Part shown: positions 1 through 8,661 of the stretch, in pieces
Layout of the letters: each line of letters begins with the position of its first letter
How positions within the stretch are numbered: position 1 is the first letter of the stretch
From: Acidobacteriota bacterium
GTDB taxonomy: Bacteria; Acidobacteriota; Blastocatellia; Pyrinomonadales; Pyrinomonadaceae
Length of the DNA stretch: 64,000 nt
Direction: 5' to 3'
NCBI GenBank assembly: GCA_003223935.1
Contig: QHXQ01000043.1
Coordinates: forward strand, 62,001 to 126,000
The notes under the pieces: generated by a model
Database searches by the model: none
The model's input: only the letters and a program-made list of their open reading frames with translations
Told to the model about the DNA's origin: nothing
Made by a program: the position numbers and the translations under genes

Positions 1-1
1 T

Positions 2-220
2 GGCACGGGCTGCACGCTCGCCGCCGCCATCGCTGCCTGTCTCGCGCGCGGTTTGAGTCTGCCCGCCGCGATTGAGACGGCGAAACGTTTTGTGACCGCC
101 GCCATCCGGCGCGCGCCGCAACTCGGGCGCGGGACTGCTCCGATCAATCACACTGTGCCGGTGCGCTTCACACAGGCAGGCGTCTTTGTTGCTGATGAAC
201 TTGACGAGAAAAAAACTTGA
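2..220 (+). CDS. thiD: ThiD C-terminus (partial, hydroxymethylpyrimidine/phosphomethylpyrimidine kinase)
   Basis: This is the last 72 codons of a gene that begins before the window. The readable frame opens with GTGCTLAAAIAACLARG, which matches the conserved anion-hole motif (GTGCTLSAAIA) near the C-terminus of ThiD. In that family the motif binds the ATP phosphates during successive phosphorylation of HMP and HMP-P in thiamine biosynthesis. The downstream helix (AIETAKRFVTAAIRRA) also fits ThiD. The stop codon is TGA at 218-220. No other thiamine gene is visible in the window, so operon membership cannot be judged. Confidence 0.85.
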   Translation, partial: GTGCTLAAAIAACLARGLSLPAAIETAKRFVTAAIRRAPQLGRGTAPINHTVPVRFTQAGVFVADELDEKKT

Positions 221-228
221 GCGCCGCA

Positions 229-2805
229 TCAGGCGACGCATTCAGCGTTGGCGGGCAGCAGGCGCATGGCAGGGTCGAGCGCGTGCTTGAGTAGTTGTTC
301 TGTCTGCGCAACGTCTTGCGGCGGGGAGAAGAGATAGCCTTGCGCGTAGGCGCAAGCGAGCAGGCGCAAGGTGGCGAGTTGCGCGGGCGTCTCGACGCCT
401 TCGGCGATCACGTCCTTGCGCATGTTGCGCGCGAGCAGAATGATCGTACGGACGATCTCACGGTTCTCGTCGTCGTCGCGCATGATGAACGAGCGATCAA
501 TCTTCAAAGTCTGAATGGGGAAGCGGCGCAGGTAACTTAGGCTTGAGTAGCCCGTGCCGAAATCATCAATCGCCAGTTCGACGCCGAGGTCGCGCAGGCG
601 GCTGAGCATCGGCACGATTGAACGCGCGTTCTCCATCAAGACGCTCTCCGTGATCTCCAATTGCAGACAGCGCGGATCGAAGTTCGTGACCGCGAGCGTG
701 TGCTCGATCTGCTCGCACAGGTCTGCCTGCGCGAACTGCTTGCCCGATAGATTGACGCTCAGTTTCAACTGCCCATGCTGCGGCGACAACGCTTGCCAAC
801 GTTTCATCTGCGCACAAGCGGCGCGCAAGACCCAACGACCGAGCGGAATGATCAAGCCCGTCTCTTCAGCCACAGGGATAAACTCGGCCGGCTGAATCAA
901 GCCGCGCTCCGGGTGCTGCCAACGCACGAGCGCCTCAAAGCCTGTGACGCGCCCGTCGGTGAGCGCAACGATGGGTTGATAATGCAGACAGAATTCCGCG
1001 CGCTCGATGGCGCGGCGCAGATCGTTCTCCAGTTGCAACAGCGCGACGACGCGCGCGTGCATCACCATGTCGAAGACTTCATAACGCGCTTTGCCTTCAG
1101 CCTTCGCGCGATACATCGCCGTGTCGGCGTCGCGCAAGACGTCCTCGGCCGTCTCATAGCGATTGTTGCTCAAGGCGATGCCGATTGAAGCGGTCGTGAA
1201 GACCTCGTGCCCGTCGAGATTAAACGGCAACTTCAACTCGCGCAGCACGCGCTCGGCCACGCGAATCGCATCATCGAAGTGCGCGATGTCGTTCAAGAGG
1301 ATCGCAAACTCGTCGCCGCCGAGCCGCGCGACCGTATCGCCCGCGCGCAGGCAGCCTTCGAGTTGGCGCGCGATGGTGACGAGCAATTGATCGCCGACGG
1401 TGTGGCCCAAACTGTCGTTGATCATCTTGAAGCGGTCGAGGTCGAGGAAGAGGACGGCGAAACGTTGTTCGGGGTGGCGGCGGGCCTGTTCGACGGCGAG
1501 GTGCAAGTGATCCGTGAAGAGGACGCGATTGGGCAGGCCCGTCAAAGCATCCGAGAGCGCGTGCTGGCGCAAACGCTCCTCAGCCTGTTTGCGCTCCGTG
1601 ATGTCGCGCGCGATCCCTTGCACGCCGACCGCGCGACCATCCTGAAAGATGAGGCGCGTGCTGATCTCCAATGGCACGTGGCGGCCGTCCTTCGCTATGA
1701 TCTCAAGCTCATAGACTGTGGACTCGCCTGCCGCCTGCTTGCGCCCGATCATTTCGCGGGCCATTTGCAGATGTTCCGGCGCAACCACCTGCGCGATGTT
1801 CATCTCGACGGCCTCCGCGCGCGTGTAGCCCGTGGCGCGCTCGCCCGTCTTGTTCAAACTGGTGAAGTTGCCTCTCAGATCGTGCGTATAGACGATGTCG
1901 TTGGCGTTCTCGAATAGCTCGCGGTAGCGTTCCTCCGATTCGCGCAGTGCCGCCTCGGCCCGCTTGCGTTCGGTGATGTCGCGCGCGATGCCTTGCACGC
2001 CGACCGCGCGGCCGTGTTGGTAGATGAGTTGCGTGCTGACCTCCAAGAGCACACGCGCGCCCGCGCGGTTCACGATCTCGATCTCGTAGAAGGTCGTCGT
2101 CTCGCCGCCGTTGAGTTTACGTTCCATCATCCCGCGTGAGAGCGGGAGGTGTTCGGGCGCGACGAGTTGGGCGAAGTTCATCTGGCACAACTCGGCTTGG
2201 CTGTAGCCTGTTACATGTTCGCCGACTTTGTTGACCGACGTGTAGCGGCCCTCTAAGTCCATCGTATAGATGACGTCGTTCGCGTTCTGGAACAGGTTGC
2301 GATAACGCTCCTCACTATCGCGCAGCGCCTGTTCCGCTTGCTTCTGCGCCGTAACATCTTCGACGCTGCCCTCGTAGTAGAGCAGTTGGCCGTGCTGACC
2401 CGAAACGGCATGTACGTTCTCGCGCGTCCAGATGGTCGTGCCGTCTTTGCGGCGCACCTGCACCTCGAAGCCTTGCACCACACCGCGCCCTGAGAGCAAC
2501 GCCAGAAACTCTGCGCGCGCGAGCGGCTCGGCGTAGTAGTCGAGCGCAATATCGGTGCAACTGGCGATCATGTCGGCGGGCGAATCGTAACCGAGCATGC
2601 GCGCGAGCGCCGGGTTGACGTTGAGGAAACGGCCCGCAGGCGTTGATTGATAGATGCCGTGGATCGCGTTCTCGAAGATCGAGCGATACCTTAGCTCAAC
2701 TTGGCGCAGCGTCTCGAAGCTCTCGTCGACGCACACGCGCCCGGCCCTGCTCGCGTCGAGCACAGACGGGCCTGTGAGTTCGATGTCTGATTGGCGAGTG
2801 GTCAT
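229..2805 (-). CDS. PAS-PAS-PAS-GGDEF-EAL sensor, cyclic-di-GMP turnover
   Basis: This is a cytoplasmic multidomain signalling protein with no membrane segment. Three PAS/PAC units follow each other over about residues 40-400; the second and third are nearly repeats of one another (YRNLFQNANDVIYT and YRELFENANDIVYT). A GGDEF domain follows with an intact RLGGDEF active site, and then an EAL domain with intact EALVRW, DDFGTGYSS and LKIDRSF motifs. By family knowledge it could both make and degrade c-di-GMP, with direction set by PAS ligands that the sequence does not reveal. I chose the ATG at 2805; an in-frame GTG at 2841 would give 870 residues, and neither has a good ribosome-binding site. 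The gene converges on thiD with 8 bases between stops. The near identity of PAS2 and PAS3 suggests internal duplication. Confidence 0.93.
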   Translation of the reverse strand: MTTRQSDIELTGPSVLDASRAGRVCVDESFETLRQVELRYRSIFENAIHGIYQSTPAGRFLNVNPALARMLGYDSPADMIASCTDIALDYYAEPLARAEFLALLSGRGVVQGFEVQVRRKDGTTIWTRENVHAVSGQHGQLLYYEGSVEDVTAQKQAEQALRDSEERYRNLFQNANDVIYTMDLEGRYTSVNKVGEHVTGYSQAELCQMNFAQLVAPEHLPLSRGMMERKLNGGETTTFYEIEIVNRAGARVLLEVSTQLIYQHGRAVGVQGIARDITERKRAEAALRESEERYRELFENANDIVYTHDLRGNFTSLNKTGERATGYTRAEAVEMNIAQVVAPEHLQMAREMIGRKQAAGESTVYELEIIAKDGRHVPLEISTRLIFQDGRAVGVQGIARDITERKQAEERLRQHALSDALTGLPNRVLFTDHLHLAVEQARRHPEQRFAVLFLDLDRFKMINDSLGHTVGDQLLVTIARQLEGCLRAGDTVARLGGDEFAILLNDIAHFDDAIRVAERVLRELKLPFNLDGHEVFTTASIGIALSNNRYETAEDVLRDADTAMYRAKAEGKARYEVFDMVMHARVVALLQLENDLRRAIERAEFCLHYQPIVALTDGRVTGFEALVRWQHPERGLIQPAEFIPVAEETGLIIPLGRWVLRAACAQMKRWQALSPQHGQLKLSVNLSGKQFAQADLCEQIEHTLAVTNFDPRCLQLEITESVLMENARSIVPMLSRLRDLGVELAIDDFGTGYSSLSYLRRFPIQTLKIDRSFIMRDDDENREIVRTIILLARNMRKDVIAEGVETPAQLATLRLLACAYAQGYLFSPPQDVAQTEQLLKHALDPAMRLLPANAECVA

Positions 2806-2841
2806 CAGGCAACATGCCGCAGGCAGAACGAGCGACGACAC

Positions 2842-3176
2842 AAACTAACTGGCCGCCGAAGAGTCCTCAGTCCGTGCGGGTTGGATAATCATTATTTGGT
2901 GAACAGCGACGAATCCAGCAGATTGGCAACTGTGGCTGCGACCGGGCGTTTCGGGCAAGTGCGCTAACGGGAGAGGATTGAAACGTTCCTAGCGGACGAA
3001 CAGCCAAAATCAGCTTACTTGATCGGGCAAAATGTTGCAACAATTAAAGACGGTTCGTTGTTCGTGGTCAGTTGTCAATCGTTCTTCTGCCGCGAGTTGC
3101 TCGCTGAAGATGAACACGACAACTAGCGGAACAAGAACAACGGGCAATGGACAACTGACCACGGCCAACCTTTGGT
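2842..3176. other. Intergenic region with a long hairpin
   Basis: There is no gene here. The left part is upstream sequence of the PAS-GGDEF-EAL gene, without a clear -35/-10 pair. The right part, from about 3056, is taken by an imperfect hairpin annotated separately, which ends just before the stop codon of the cyclophilin gene. Confidence 0.6.
3056..3173. repeat. Word-type intergenic hairpin (GTGGTCAGTTGTC arms)
   Basis: The left arm around 3058-3079 contains GTGGTCAGTTGTC and the right arm around 3148-3173 contains its complement GACAACTGACCAC. The pairing extends imperfectly through GTTCTTC-type words. It lies 3' of the cyclophilin stop and belongs to the same class as the hairpins at 27868, 38674 and 45951. 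Confidence 0.65.
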
Positions 3177-3665
3177 TCATTCTTGCTCTATCGTGACCTG
3201 TTCCATCACGACATCCTGTCGTGGGCGGTCGCCGCTCGCGGTCGGGGTGTTGGCAATCGCGTCCACTACGTCTTGGCCTTCGATGACACGCCCGAACTTG
3301 GTGTAACTGGGCGGGAGCGGATAATCAACGTGCATGATGAAGAACTGCGAGCCGTTGGTGTTCGGCCCCGCATTCGCCATCGCCACCGTGCCCTTCGCGT
3401 AAGGGCCGCGATAAAGCTCTGACGTGCGATTGATCTCGTCGCTGAAGCGCCCGCCCCAGACGGACGCGCCGCCGCGCCCCGTGCCCGTCGGGTCGCCGCC
3501 CTGAATCATGAAATTCTTGATGACGCGATGAAAGATCACGCCGTTGTAATAGCCGCGCTCGGCCAGCAGACGGAAGTTCTCCGCCGTCTTCGGCGCATCC
3601 TGCTCCAACAACTCGAAGCGGATCGTGCCCATGTTCGTCTTGATGTTTGCGATGCGATTTGCCAT
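3177..3665 (-). CDS. Cyclophilin-type peptidyl-prolyl cis-trans isomerase
   Basis: This 162-residue protein is the size of a single-domain bacterial cyclophilin (PpiB type). It carries the family core FHRVIKNFMIQGGDPTGTG (catalytic Arg in FHRV, Gln in IQGGD) and the later GSQFFIM and KFGRVIEGQDVVD segments. The family catalyses cis-trans isomerisation of Xaa-Pro bonds during folding. No signal peptide is present, so a cytoplasmic location is likely. An open frame extends upstream to 3872, but the ATG at 3665 is preceded by AAGGAGC at good spacing and begins the family homology. The start is 10 bases from the stop of the HAD phosphatase, so the two are probably co-transcribed. Confidence 0.93.
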   Translation of the reverse strand: MANRIANIKTNMGTIRFELLEQDAPKTAENFRLLAERGYYNGVIFHRVIKNFMIQGGDPTGTGRGGASVWGGRFSDEINRTSELYRGPYAKGTVAMANAGPNTNGSQFFIMHVDYPLPPSYTKFGRVIEGQDVVDAIANTPTASGDRPRQDVVMEQVTIEQE

Positions 3666-3675
3666 GTGTGCTCCT

Positions 3676-4530
3676 TCATAAAATGAACTCTTCAATTGCA
3701 ACGGCCACGCCGTCCTCGTCGTTGCTCGTTGTGACGTGGACGCCTGCGATGTCGTGTAAGCTCGCTTCGGCGTTGGCGACGATGACGCGCGTGCCGGCGA
3801 ATTCGAGCATCTCGATGTCGTTGTGATTGTCGCCGATGGCCAGCACCTCCGCGCGTGCGACCTTGTATTCACGTGCGACCGCAGCTAACCCAGTGCCCTT
3901 CGACACGTCCGGGTGAATCACGTCCACCAGCCCGAAACTCTTCTGCGGGTAGAGCGTGACCATCAGCTTGACCGTGTGCTCAAGTTCCTGCCGCAACACT
4001 TCGCTGAGACTGAGCATCGCCGTGTCCGTGCCGGAGAAGGCGATGTGTACGGGCGGATGATCGAGATACTGTTCAAGCGACGGGACACGCACGACCGCTT
4101 GCTCCGCCTCGTCGCCATGAATCCGCCGCGCCCACTCGATGTATTCGAGCACGGGCCGGTTTGCCTCGTTCAAGTGATCGTAAACCAGGAGGCCCGCGCC
4201 ATCGGCGTCGTCGCTCACGAGCGGGTCGGCCCCGCGCGCGCGCCCAAGACGCAAGACTTCGTGCGCGGCCGTGAGCGGTAAAGGATAAGCCGCGACCGTC
4301 TCAAGTGTGCGCGCGTGTTTGGTGAGCGCGCCGTTGTGTGCGATGACGGGCACGTCTATGCCGAGTTCGAGCGCAAGCGGGCGCGCATCACGAAAGCGCC
4401 GGCCCGTGACGAGCGCGACGCGTACGCCCGCCGCGCGCGCCCGTTCAATCGCGTGCCGGTTGCGCGCCGACACACGGCCGCACGAATCGAGCAGCGTCCC
4501 GTCCAAGTCGAGCGCGAGCAAGCGAATCAT
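3676..4530 (-). CDS. HAD superfamily phosphatase, Cof type
   Basis: This 284-residue protein starts MIRLLALDLDGTLLDS, which is HAD motif I with the nucleophilic Asp (DLDGTL). Motif II is in VALVTGRR. The C-terminal KGTGLAAVAREY supplies the conserved Lys, followed by motif IV in AIGDNHNDIEML. A cap of about 100 residues between motifs II and III makes it the Cof/YbiV (type IIB) subclass, soluble phosphatases acting on sugar phosphates, nucleotides or cofactors; the substrate cannot be read from sequence. The frame is open upstream to 4896, but homology begins at the ATG at 4530. This start is directly preceded by an intergenic hairpin arm (4535-4610) and has no recognisable Shine-Dalgarno sequence. 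Confidence 0.9.
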   Translation of the reverse strand: MIRLLALDLDGTLLDSCGRVSARNRHAIERARAAGVRVALVTGRRFRDARPLALELGIDVPVIAHNGALTKHARTLETVAAYPLPLTAAHEVLRLGRARGADPLVSDDADGAGLLVYDHLNEANRPVLEYIEWARRIHGDEAEQAVVRVPSLEQYLDHPPVHIAFSGTDTAMLSLSEVLRQELEHTVKLMVTLYPQKSFGLVDVIHPDVSKGTGLAAVAREYKVARAEVLAIGDNHNDIEMLEFAGTRVIVANAEASLHDIAGVHVTTSNDEDGVAVAIEEFIL

Positions 4531-4534
4531 AAAA

Positions 4535-4610
4535 ACAGTGCCGAGTGGCAAGTGCTGAGTGACAAGATAAAACTTTTGCTCGGCACTTGTCACTCGGCAC
4601 TCGGCACTGT
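4535..4610. repeat. Word-type hairpin abutting the HAD start codon
   Basis: The arms are ACAGTGCCGAGTGGCAAGTG (from 4535) and its near-complement ending ...ACTCGGCACTGT at 4610. They are built from repeated CGAGTG/AAGTG/GAGTGAC words. The structure covers the region immediately upstream of the HAD phosphatase ATG (4530), so it would lie in the translation-initiation region of that mRNA. Confidence 0.7.
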
Positions 4611-4817
4611 TTTCTGAGGTGCAAGATGTTTGCTCCACCTGACGAATGAAAGTGGCAGGCGTATGATGCGCGGGAGAGATGAGACAGGCAAAGGGCGAGT
4701 GCTTTAGTTGAGCGCATACGCTTGCGTGCGGTCGGCGTGCGAGCCGCCTTATGCCTGTTTTCCAGCGAAATCGCGCAGCCTTTAGTTGCAGCATAAATTC
4801 TGAAAGGATAGGCAAGG

Positions 4818-5984
4818 ATGAACGTGACACATCTCGAATGCGCGGCGTGCGGGCTGCGCCACGAGGCACAACGCTTGCACAACCTCTGCCACGCATGTGG
4901 TAAACCGCTGCTCGTTCGTTACGACCTTGAACGCGCGGCGGTCTCTTTGACGAAAGAAAATTTGATAGGACGACGGAGTGATCTATGGCGTTATCGCGAA
5001 GTGCTGCCCGTCGCGCACGACGAAAATATCGTCGCGCTCGGCGAAGGCTTCACGCCGCTCTTGCACGCCGAGCGGCTGGGCGCGCAGTTGGGCCTCAAGG
5101 AACTCTACATCAAGGACGAGGGACAGAACCCGACGCAGAGTTTCAAAGCGCGCGGCATGGCGACGGCCGTCTCGATGGCGTTGGAGTTGGGCGCGCGGAA
5201 ATTGGCCGTGCCTTCGGCGGGTAACGCCGCCGGAGCGCTCGCAGCCTACGCCGCACGCGCCGGCCTCGCAGCCTACATCTTCATGCCCGAAGACACGCCA
5301 CGCGCCAACGTCGTCGAGTGTGAGCAGACGGGCGCGCACGTCACGTTGATGAAGGGACTCATCACCGACTGCGGCGCAGAGGTCGCGCGGCGCAAAGAGG
5401 CTGAGGGCTGGTTCGACGTTTCGACTTTGAAAGAACCGTATCGCGTCGAAGGCAAGAAAACTTTGGGTTACGAACTCGCCGAACAGATGAACTGGACGCT
5501 GCCCGACGTGATCATCTACCCGACGGGCGGCGGCACAGGTCTCATCGGCATGTGGAAAGCGTTCGCAGAGATGGAACAGTTGGGCTGGATTGACGAGCGC
5601 CGCCCGCGCATGGTCACGGTGCAAGCAAAGGGTTGCGCGCCCATCGTGCGCGCCTTCGAGCAAGGGGAACGCTTCGCCGCAGAGTTCCCCAACGCCGCGA
5701 CGACTGCATCGGGCTTGCGCGTGCCAAAGGCCATCGGCGATTTTCTGATCCTCGACGCTTTGCGCGCTTCCAATGGAACGGCCGTCGCGGTCACGGACGA
5801 AGAGTTGATCGCAGCGACGCGCGAGGTCGGCGCGGCCGAAGGTCTGTTCTGCGCGCCCGAAGGCGCAGCCTGTCTGCCCGCGCTGAAAAAGCTACTCGCT
5901 GCTGGTCAGGTCAAGCAAGACGAGCGCGTCGTGCTCTTCAACACGGGCGCGGGCGTGAAGTATCTGGAGTCTTACGCAGCATGA
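4818..5984 (+). CDS. thrC: Threonine synthase
   Basis: This 388-residue PLP enzyme converts O-phosphohomoserine to threonine. The N-terminus is a zinc-ribbon-like segment (Cys at about 8, 11, 24 and 27) often seen in thermophile and archaeal-type ThrC. The PLP lysine lies in [11 protein letters not shown], the phosphate-binding glycines in SAGNAAGA, and the Gly-rich [12 protein letters not shown] loop follows. A GAAAGGATAGGCAAGG stretch precedes the ATG. The region between the divergent HAD gene and this start (4531-4817) holds the 4535 hairpin and presumably the promoter. No other threonine-pathway gene is present. Confidence 0.95.
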   Translation: MNVTHLECAACGLRHEAQRLHNLCHACGKPLLVRYDLERAAVSLTKENLIGRRSDLWRYREVLPVAHDENIVALGEGFTPLLHAERLGAQLGLKELYIKDEGQNPTQSFKARGMATAVSMALELGARKLAVPSAGNAAGALAAYAARAGLAAYIFMPEDTPRANVVECEQTGAHVTLMKGLITDCGAEVARRKEAEGWFDVSTLKEPYRVEGKKTLGYELAEQMNWTLPDVIIYPTGGGTGLIGMWKAFAEMEQLGWIDERRPRMVTVQAKGCAPIVRAFEQGERFAAEFPNAATTASGLRVPKAIGDFLILDALRASNGTAVAVTDEELIAATREVGAAEGLFCAPEGAACLPALKKLLAAGQVKQDERVVLFNTGAGVKYLESYAA

Positions 5985-6024
5985 AGCGAAAGCATGTCTG
6001 CGGCGAAAGAGTAGTAGGGAAGAG

Positions 6025-7245
6025 ATGAGAAACAGAACGCGGGCATGGATGTTGATCTCGGCATGTTTGCTTGCGCCGGCCAATGTCGTCGCGTTGGGCG
6101 CGCAAGCGGCAGCGCCGCAGGCAACAAATTATCGTCAACAGTTCGGCGATGGCATACTCGATGCCATCGTCACGATTATGATTGAAGATGATGGACAGGC
6201 GCGCGCAGTCGGCTCCGGTCTCGTCGTGCGCGGCGATGGGTTGATCTTAACGGCCTATCATCTGGTCAAAGGCGCGCGCACGGTCGCAGTTCGCTTGCGC
6301 AACGGCGAGACTTTTGATAAAGCCGAGTTGATTGCGATGGACGAGCGCCGCAACGTCGCTATCTTGCGCATCCCCGCGGCCGGTTTGTACCCGATCTCCG
6401 GCGCGGCGACGGAAGAGGCTTGGGTCGGGTCGTCCGTGTCGGTCATCTCGAACGCGACGGGCGAGACGAGCGATGCCCCGTTAGGCATCTTGAGTTCTGT
6501 CAGTCTGGCGGACGAGATATCGGGTGCAGGCAAAGGTTATCGCGTGCTGAGATTCACCGTGCCCATCGCGCCAACTGCCATCGGCGGCGTGCTCGTGGAC
6601 GACAAGGGCCGCGCGCTTGGGTTGGTGACTGCGCTGCCGCAAGCACAGACGCAGAGCTACGCTGTGCCGTTGAGCAGCATCGTCGGCTTGGTGCGCGCCG
6701 TCGGGTTGCCGCAGACGCTAACTGCCTCGCCGTTAGCGAAAGTCTCAACCGCGCCGTATCCGATCCCGCAGAGTCAGGTCTCTGTGCCGCAGCGGCCGGT
6801 CTCGCCGCTAGAAGCGCGCGGGCCCGGTTCTGTGGTCGTCAAGCCTTCGCGGCCGGTGGACGTGCTGCTGGCGTCAAAGACGATCTACGTGACGAGCCGC
6901 ACGACCTTCTTCAAACCGGAACACCTTGTCAACGCGCTCAAGAAACGAGCTGAGCTTGACGCTTGGGGCCTCACGTTCGTTGACGACGAGCAGGTGGCCG
7001 ATCTCGTCTTGACCATAGATCACGTCCTCTTCACCTACAAATTTACTTTCACGCTCACGCATCAACGGACGGGTGTGGTCGTGGCCACCGGCAGCCGGAT
7101 CATCTGGGACGGCAATCTCGGCGCGCCGTACATGGCTGAGCGAGTGGTTGAGAAGTTGACGCAGGTGCGCGCGCAAGCGCCGCCGCCGTCGGCACAGCCC
7201 GACGATAAAAAAGCTAAGAAGAAAAATAGTAAGGATGAGAAGTAA
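6025..7245 (+). CDS. Exported degenerate HtrA/trypsin-like protein (probable pseudoprotease)
   Basis: This 406-residue protein has an N-terminal signal sequence ending near GAQAAAPQA. Residues of about 35-240 have the HtrA/DegP chymotrypsin fold pattern: GSGLVVRGDGLILTAYHLV with the His position kept, DERRNVAIL where the catalytic Asp position is Asn, and PTAIGGVLVDD where the usual GNSGGPL has lost its Ser. Two of three triad residues are therefore absent and proteolysis is unlikely. No PDZ domain follows; the C-terminal 150 residues are a separate region of unknown role with a Lys-rich tail. It lies 40 bases after thrC and upstream of a TPR protein. A scaffold or peptide-binding role is inference. 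Confidence 0.75.
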   Translation: MRNRTRAWMLISACLLAPANVVALGAQAAAPQATNYRQQFGDGILDAIVTIMIEDDGQARAVGSGLVVRGDGLILTAYHLVKGARTVAVRLRNGETFDKAELIAMDERRNVAILRIPAAGLYPISGAATEEAWVGSSVSVISNATGETSDAPLGILSSVSLADEISGAGKGYRVLRFTVPIAPTAIGGVLVDDKGRALGLVTALPQAQTQSYAVPLSSIVGLVRAVGLPQTLTASPLAKVSTAPYPIPQSQVSVPQRPVSPLEARGPGSVVVKPSRPVDVLLASKTIYVTSRTTFFKPEHLVNALKKRAELDAWGLTFVDDEQVADLVLTIDHVLFTYKFTFTLTHQRTGVVVATGSRIIWDGNLGAPYMAERVVEKLTQVRAQAPPPSAQPDDKKAKKKNSKDEK

Positions 7246-7302
7246 GCGCGGCGCACAAGCTTCTGCGCCGCATGGAGCAACGTCATGGCGGGAGAGAGAT
7301 TG

Positions 7303-8661
7303 ATGAAGCAGCGTTCAAAAATTTTGGTTTGGCTGCACGGGTTCGTGCTGCTCGTCGTGATCGCTTTGGCGGTCTATGGCATTGCGCGCGGACAAGCGCC
7401 GACGGCGGCGCAGCCGGGTGTAAACGATAAAACCGCAACGCCGGCAACTTCGACAACAAACGACCCGCCCGACCGCGCGAAGTTCGACGAATTGCGCAAG
7501 GCTGGCTTTGATGCGCTATTGAACCTCGACTACGAGGAGGCGCAGCGCAAGTTCAGAGAGCTGGCGCGCAGCTTTCCGGATCATCCGGCGGGGACGCAAT
7601 GCTTGGCCGCGAGCCTGTGGCTCAAAACTTTGAACCAGTCGCGCCGCTTGCAATCGGGTCTTTACAACTCCGAGTCGTTCTATGCCAAGAACGAGGACAA
7701 GGTTGATCCGGCGCTCGTCGCACAGTTTCGCGAGTTGACGCGGACAGCTAAACAGTTGGCCGAAGCGCGGCTGAAGAAGAATGCGCGCGACACGGAGGCG
7801 CTCTATTTTCTCGGCTTGACGCAAGGCTTGAAAGCTTCGTTCGAGGCGGCGGTCGAGCGGCGCTTCATCGCCGCTTTGCGCGACGGCTCGGACGCGGTTG
7901 ATAAGCACCGCGAAGTGCTCAAGCTCGATCCCAACTACACGGACGCACGCCTGACCATCGGCCTGTACGATTACATCCTCGGTGGCTTGCCCTTCCTTGT
8001 GCGCGCGCCTGCGGGCTTGATGGGTTATCGCGGCTCGAAGAAGCGCGGTCTCGCCACGCTCGAACAGGTCGCGCGCGCAGGCACTTGGGCGCGTGATGAC
8101 GCGAAGGTGTTACTCATCACGCTCTACAAACGCGAGCGGCGCTTTACGGACGCGCTCAAGATCACACGCGAGTTGGCGGCCCTGTACCCGCGCAACTATC
8201 TCTTCAAACTCGAAACCGCCGACGCGCTCGTCTCGCAAGCGGCGCTCGAACGAAAGGCTAACAATACAGCCGCAGCCGAAACTTATGAACGCGAAGCGTT
8301 CGGCATCTTCGACGCGCTGCTGCACGAACGCAACCCGCGCGATACGGCAACGCATCAACTCGATCTGATTCATTATCAATACGGCTCTGTGTTGTTCACG
8401 GCGGGGCAGACGGAGCGCGCGGCGCAGGAGTTCTTGGCGGCGGCGGCAGCGCCCGGCGCGGAGGCCAGTCAGGCGACGTTGGCGCGTTTGCGCGCGGCGC
8501 AGGCGCTCGACCTTGCGGGCAAACGCAAAGATGCGGTCGCGCAGTATCAAGCCGTGCTCGCGCGCCCGAACGTTTACGATTCGCAGGACGAGGCGAAGCA
8601 GGGCTTGCGCGAGCCTTATCACATTAAGACCGAACAGAAAAAACAGGACGATGAAAACTAA
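7303..8661 (+). CDS. Exported or membrane-anchored TPR-repeat protein
   Basis: This 452-residue protein has an N-terminal hydrophobic segment (ILVWLHGFVLLVVIALAVYGIA), followed by a Pro/Thr-rich stretch and helical repeats with the TPR pattern (for example FDALLNLDYEEAQRKFRELARSFPDHPAG). TPRs are protein-interaction modules; no catalytic domain is visible. I place the start at the ATG at 7303, because GGGAGAGAG lies just before it; an ATG at 7285 is in frame but has no ribosome-binding site. Its last 11 bases overlap the next gene, which suggests translational coupling with the phosphodiesterase. Confidence 0.75.
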   Translation: MKQRSKILVWLHGFVLLVVIALAVYGIARGQAPTAAQPGVNDKTATPATSTTNDPPDRAKFDELRKAGFDALLNLDYEEAQRKFRELARSFPDHPAGTQCLAASLWLKTLNQSRRLQSGLYNSESFYAKNEDKVDPALVAQFRELTRTAKQLAEARLKKNARDTEALYFLGLTQGLKASFEAAVERRFIAALRDGSDAVDKHREVLKLDPNYTDARLTIGLYDYILGGLPFLVRAPAGLMGYRGSKKRGLATLEQVARAGTWARDDAKVLLITLYKRERRFTDALKITRELAALYPRNYLFKLETADALVSQAALERKANNTAAAETYEREAFGIFDALLHERNPRDTATHQLDLIHYQYGSVLFTAGQTERAAQEFLAAAAAPGAEASQATLARLRAAQALDLAGKRKDAVAQYQAVLARPNVYDSQDEAKQGLREPYHIKTEQKKQDDEN

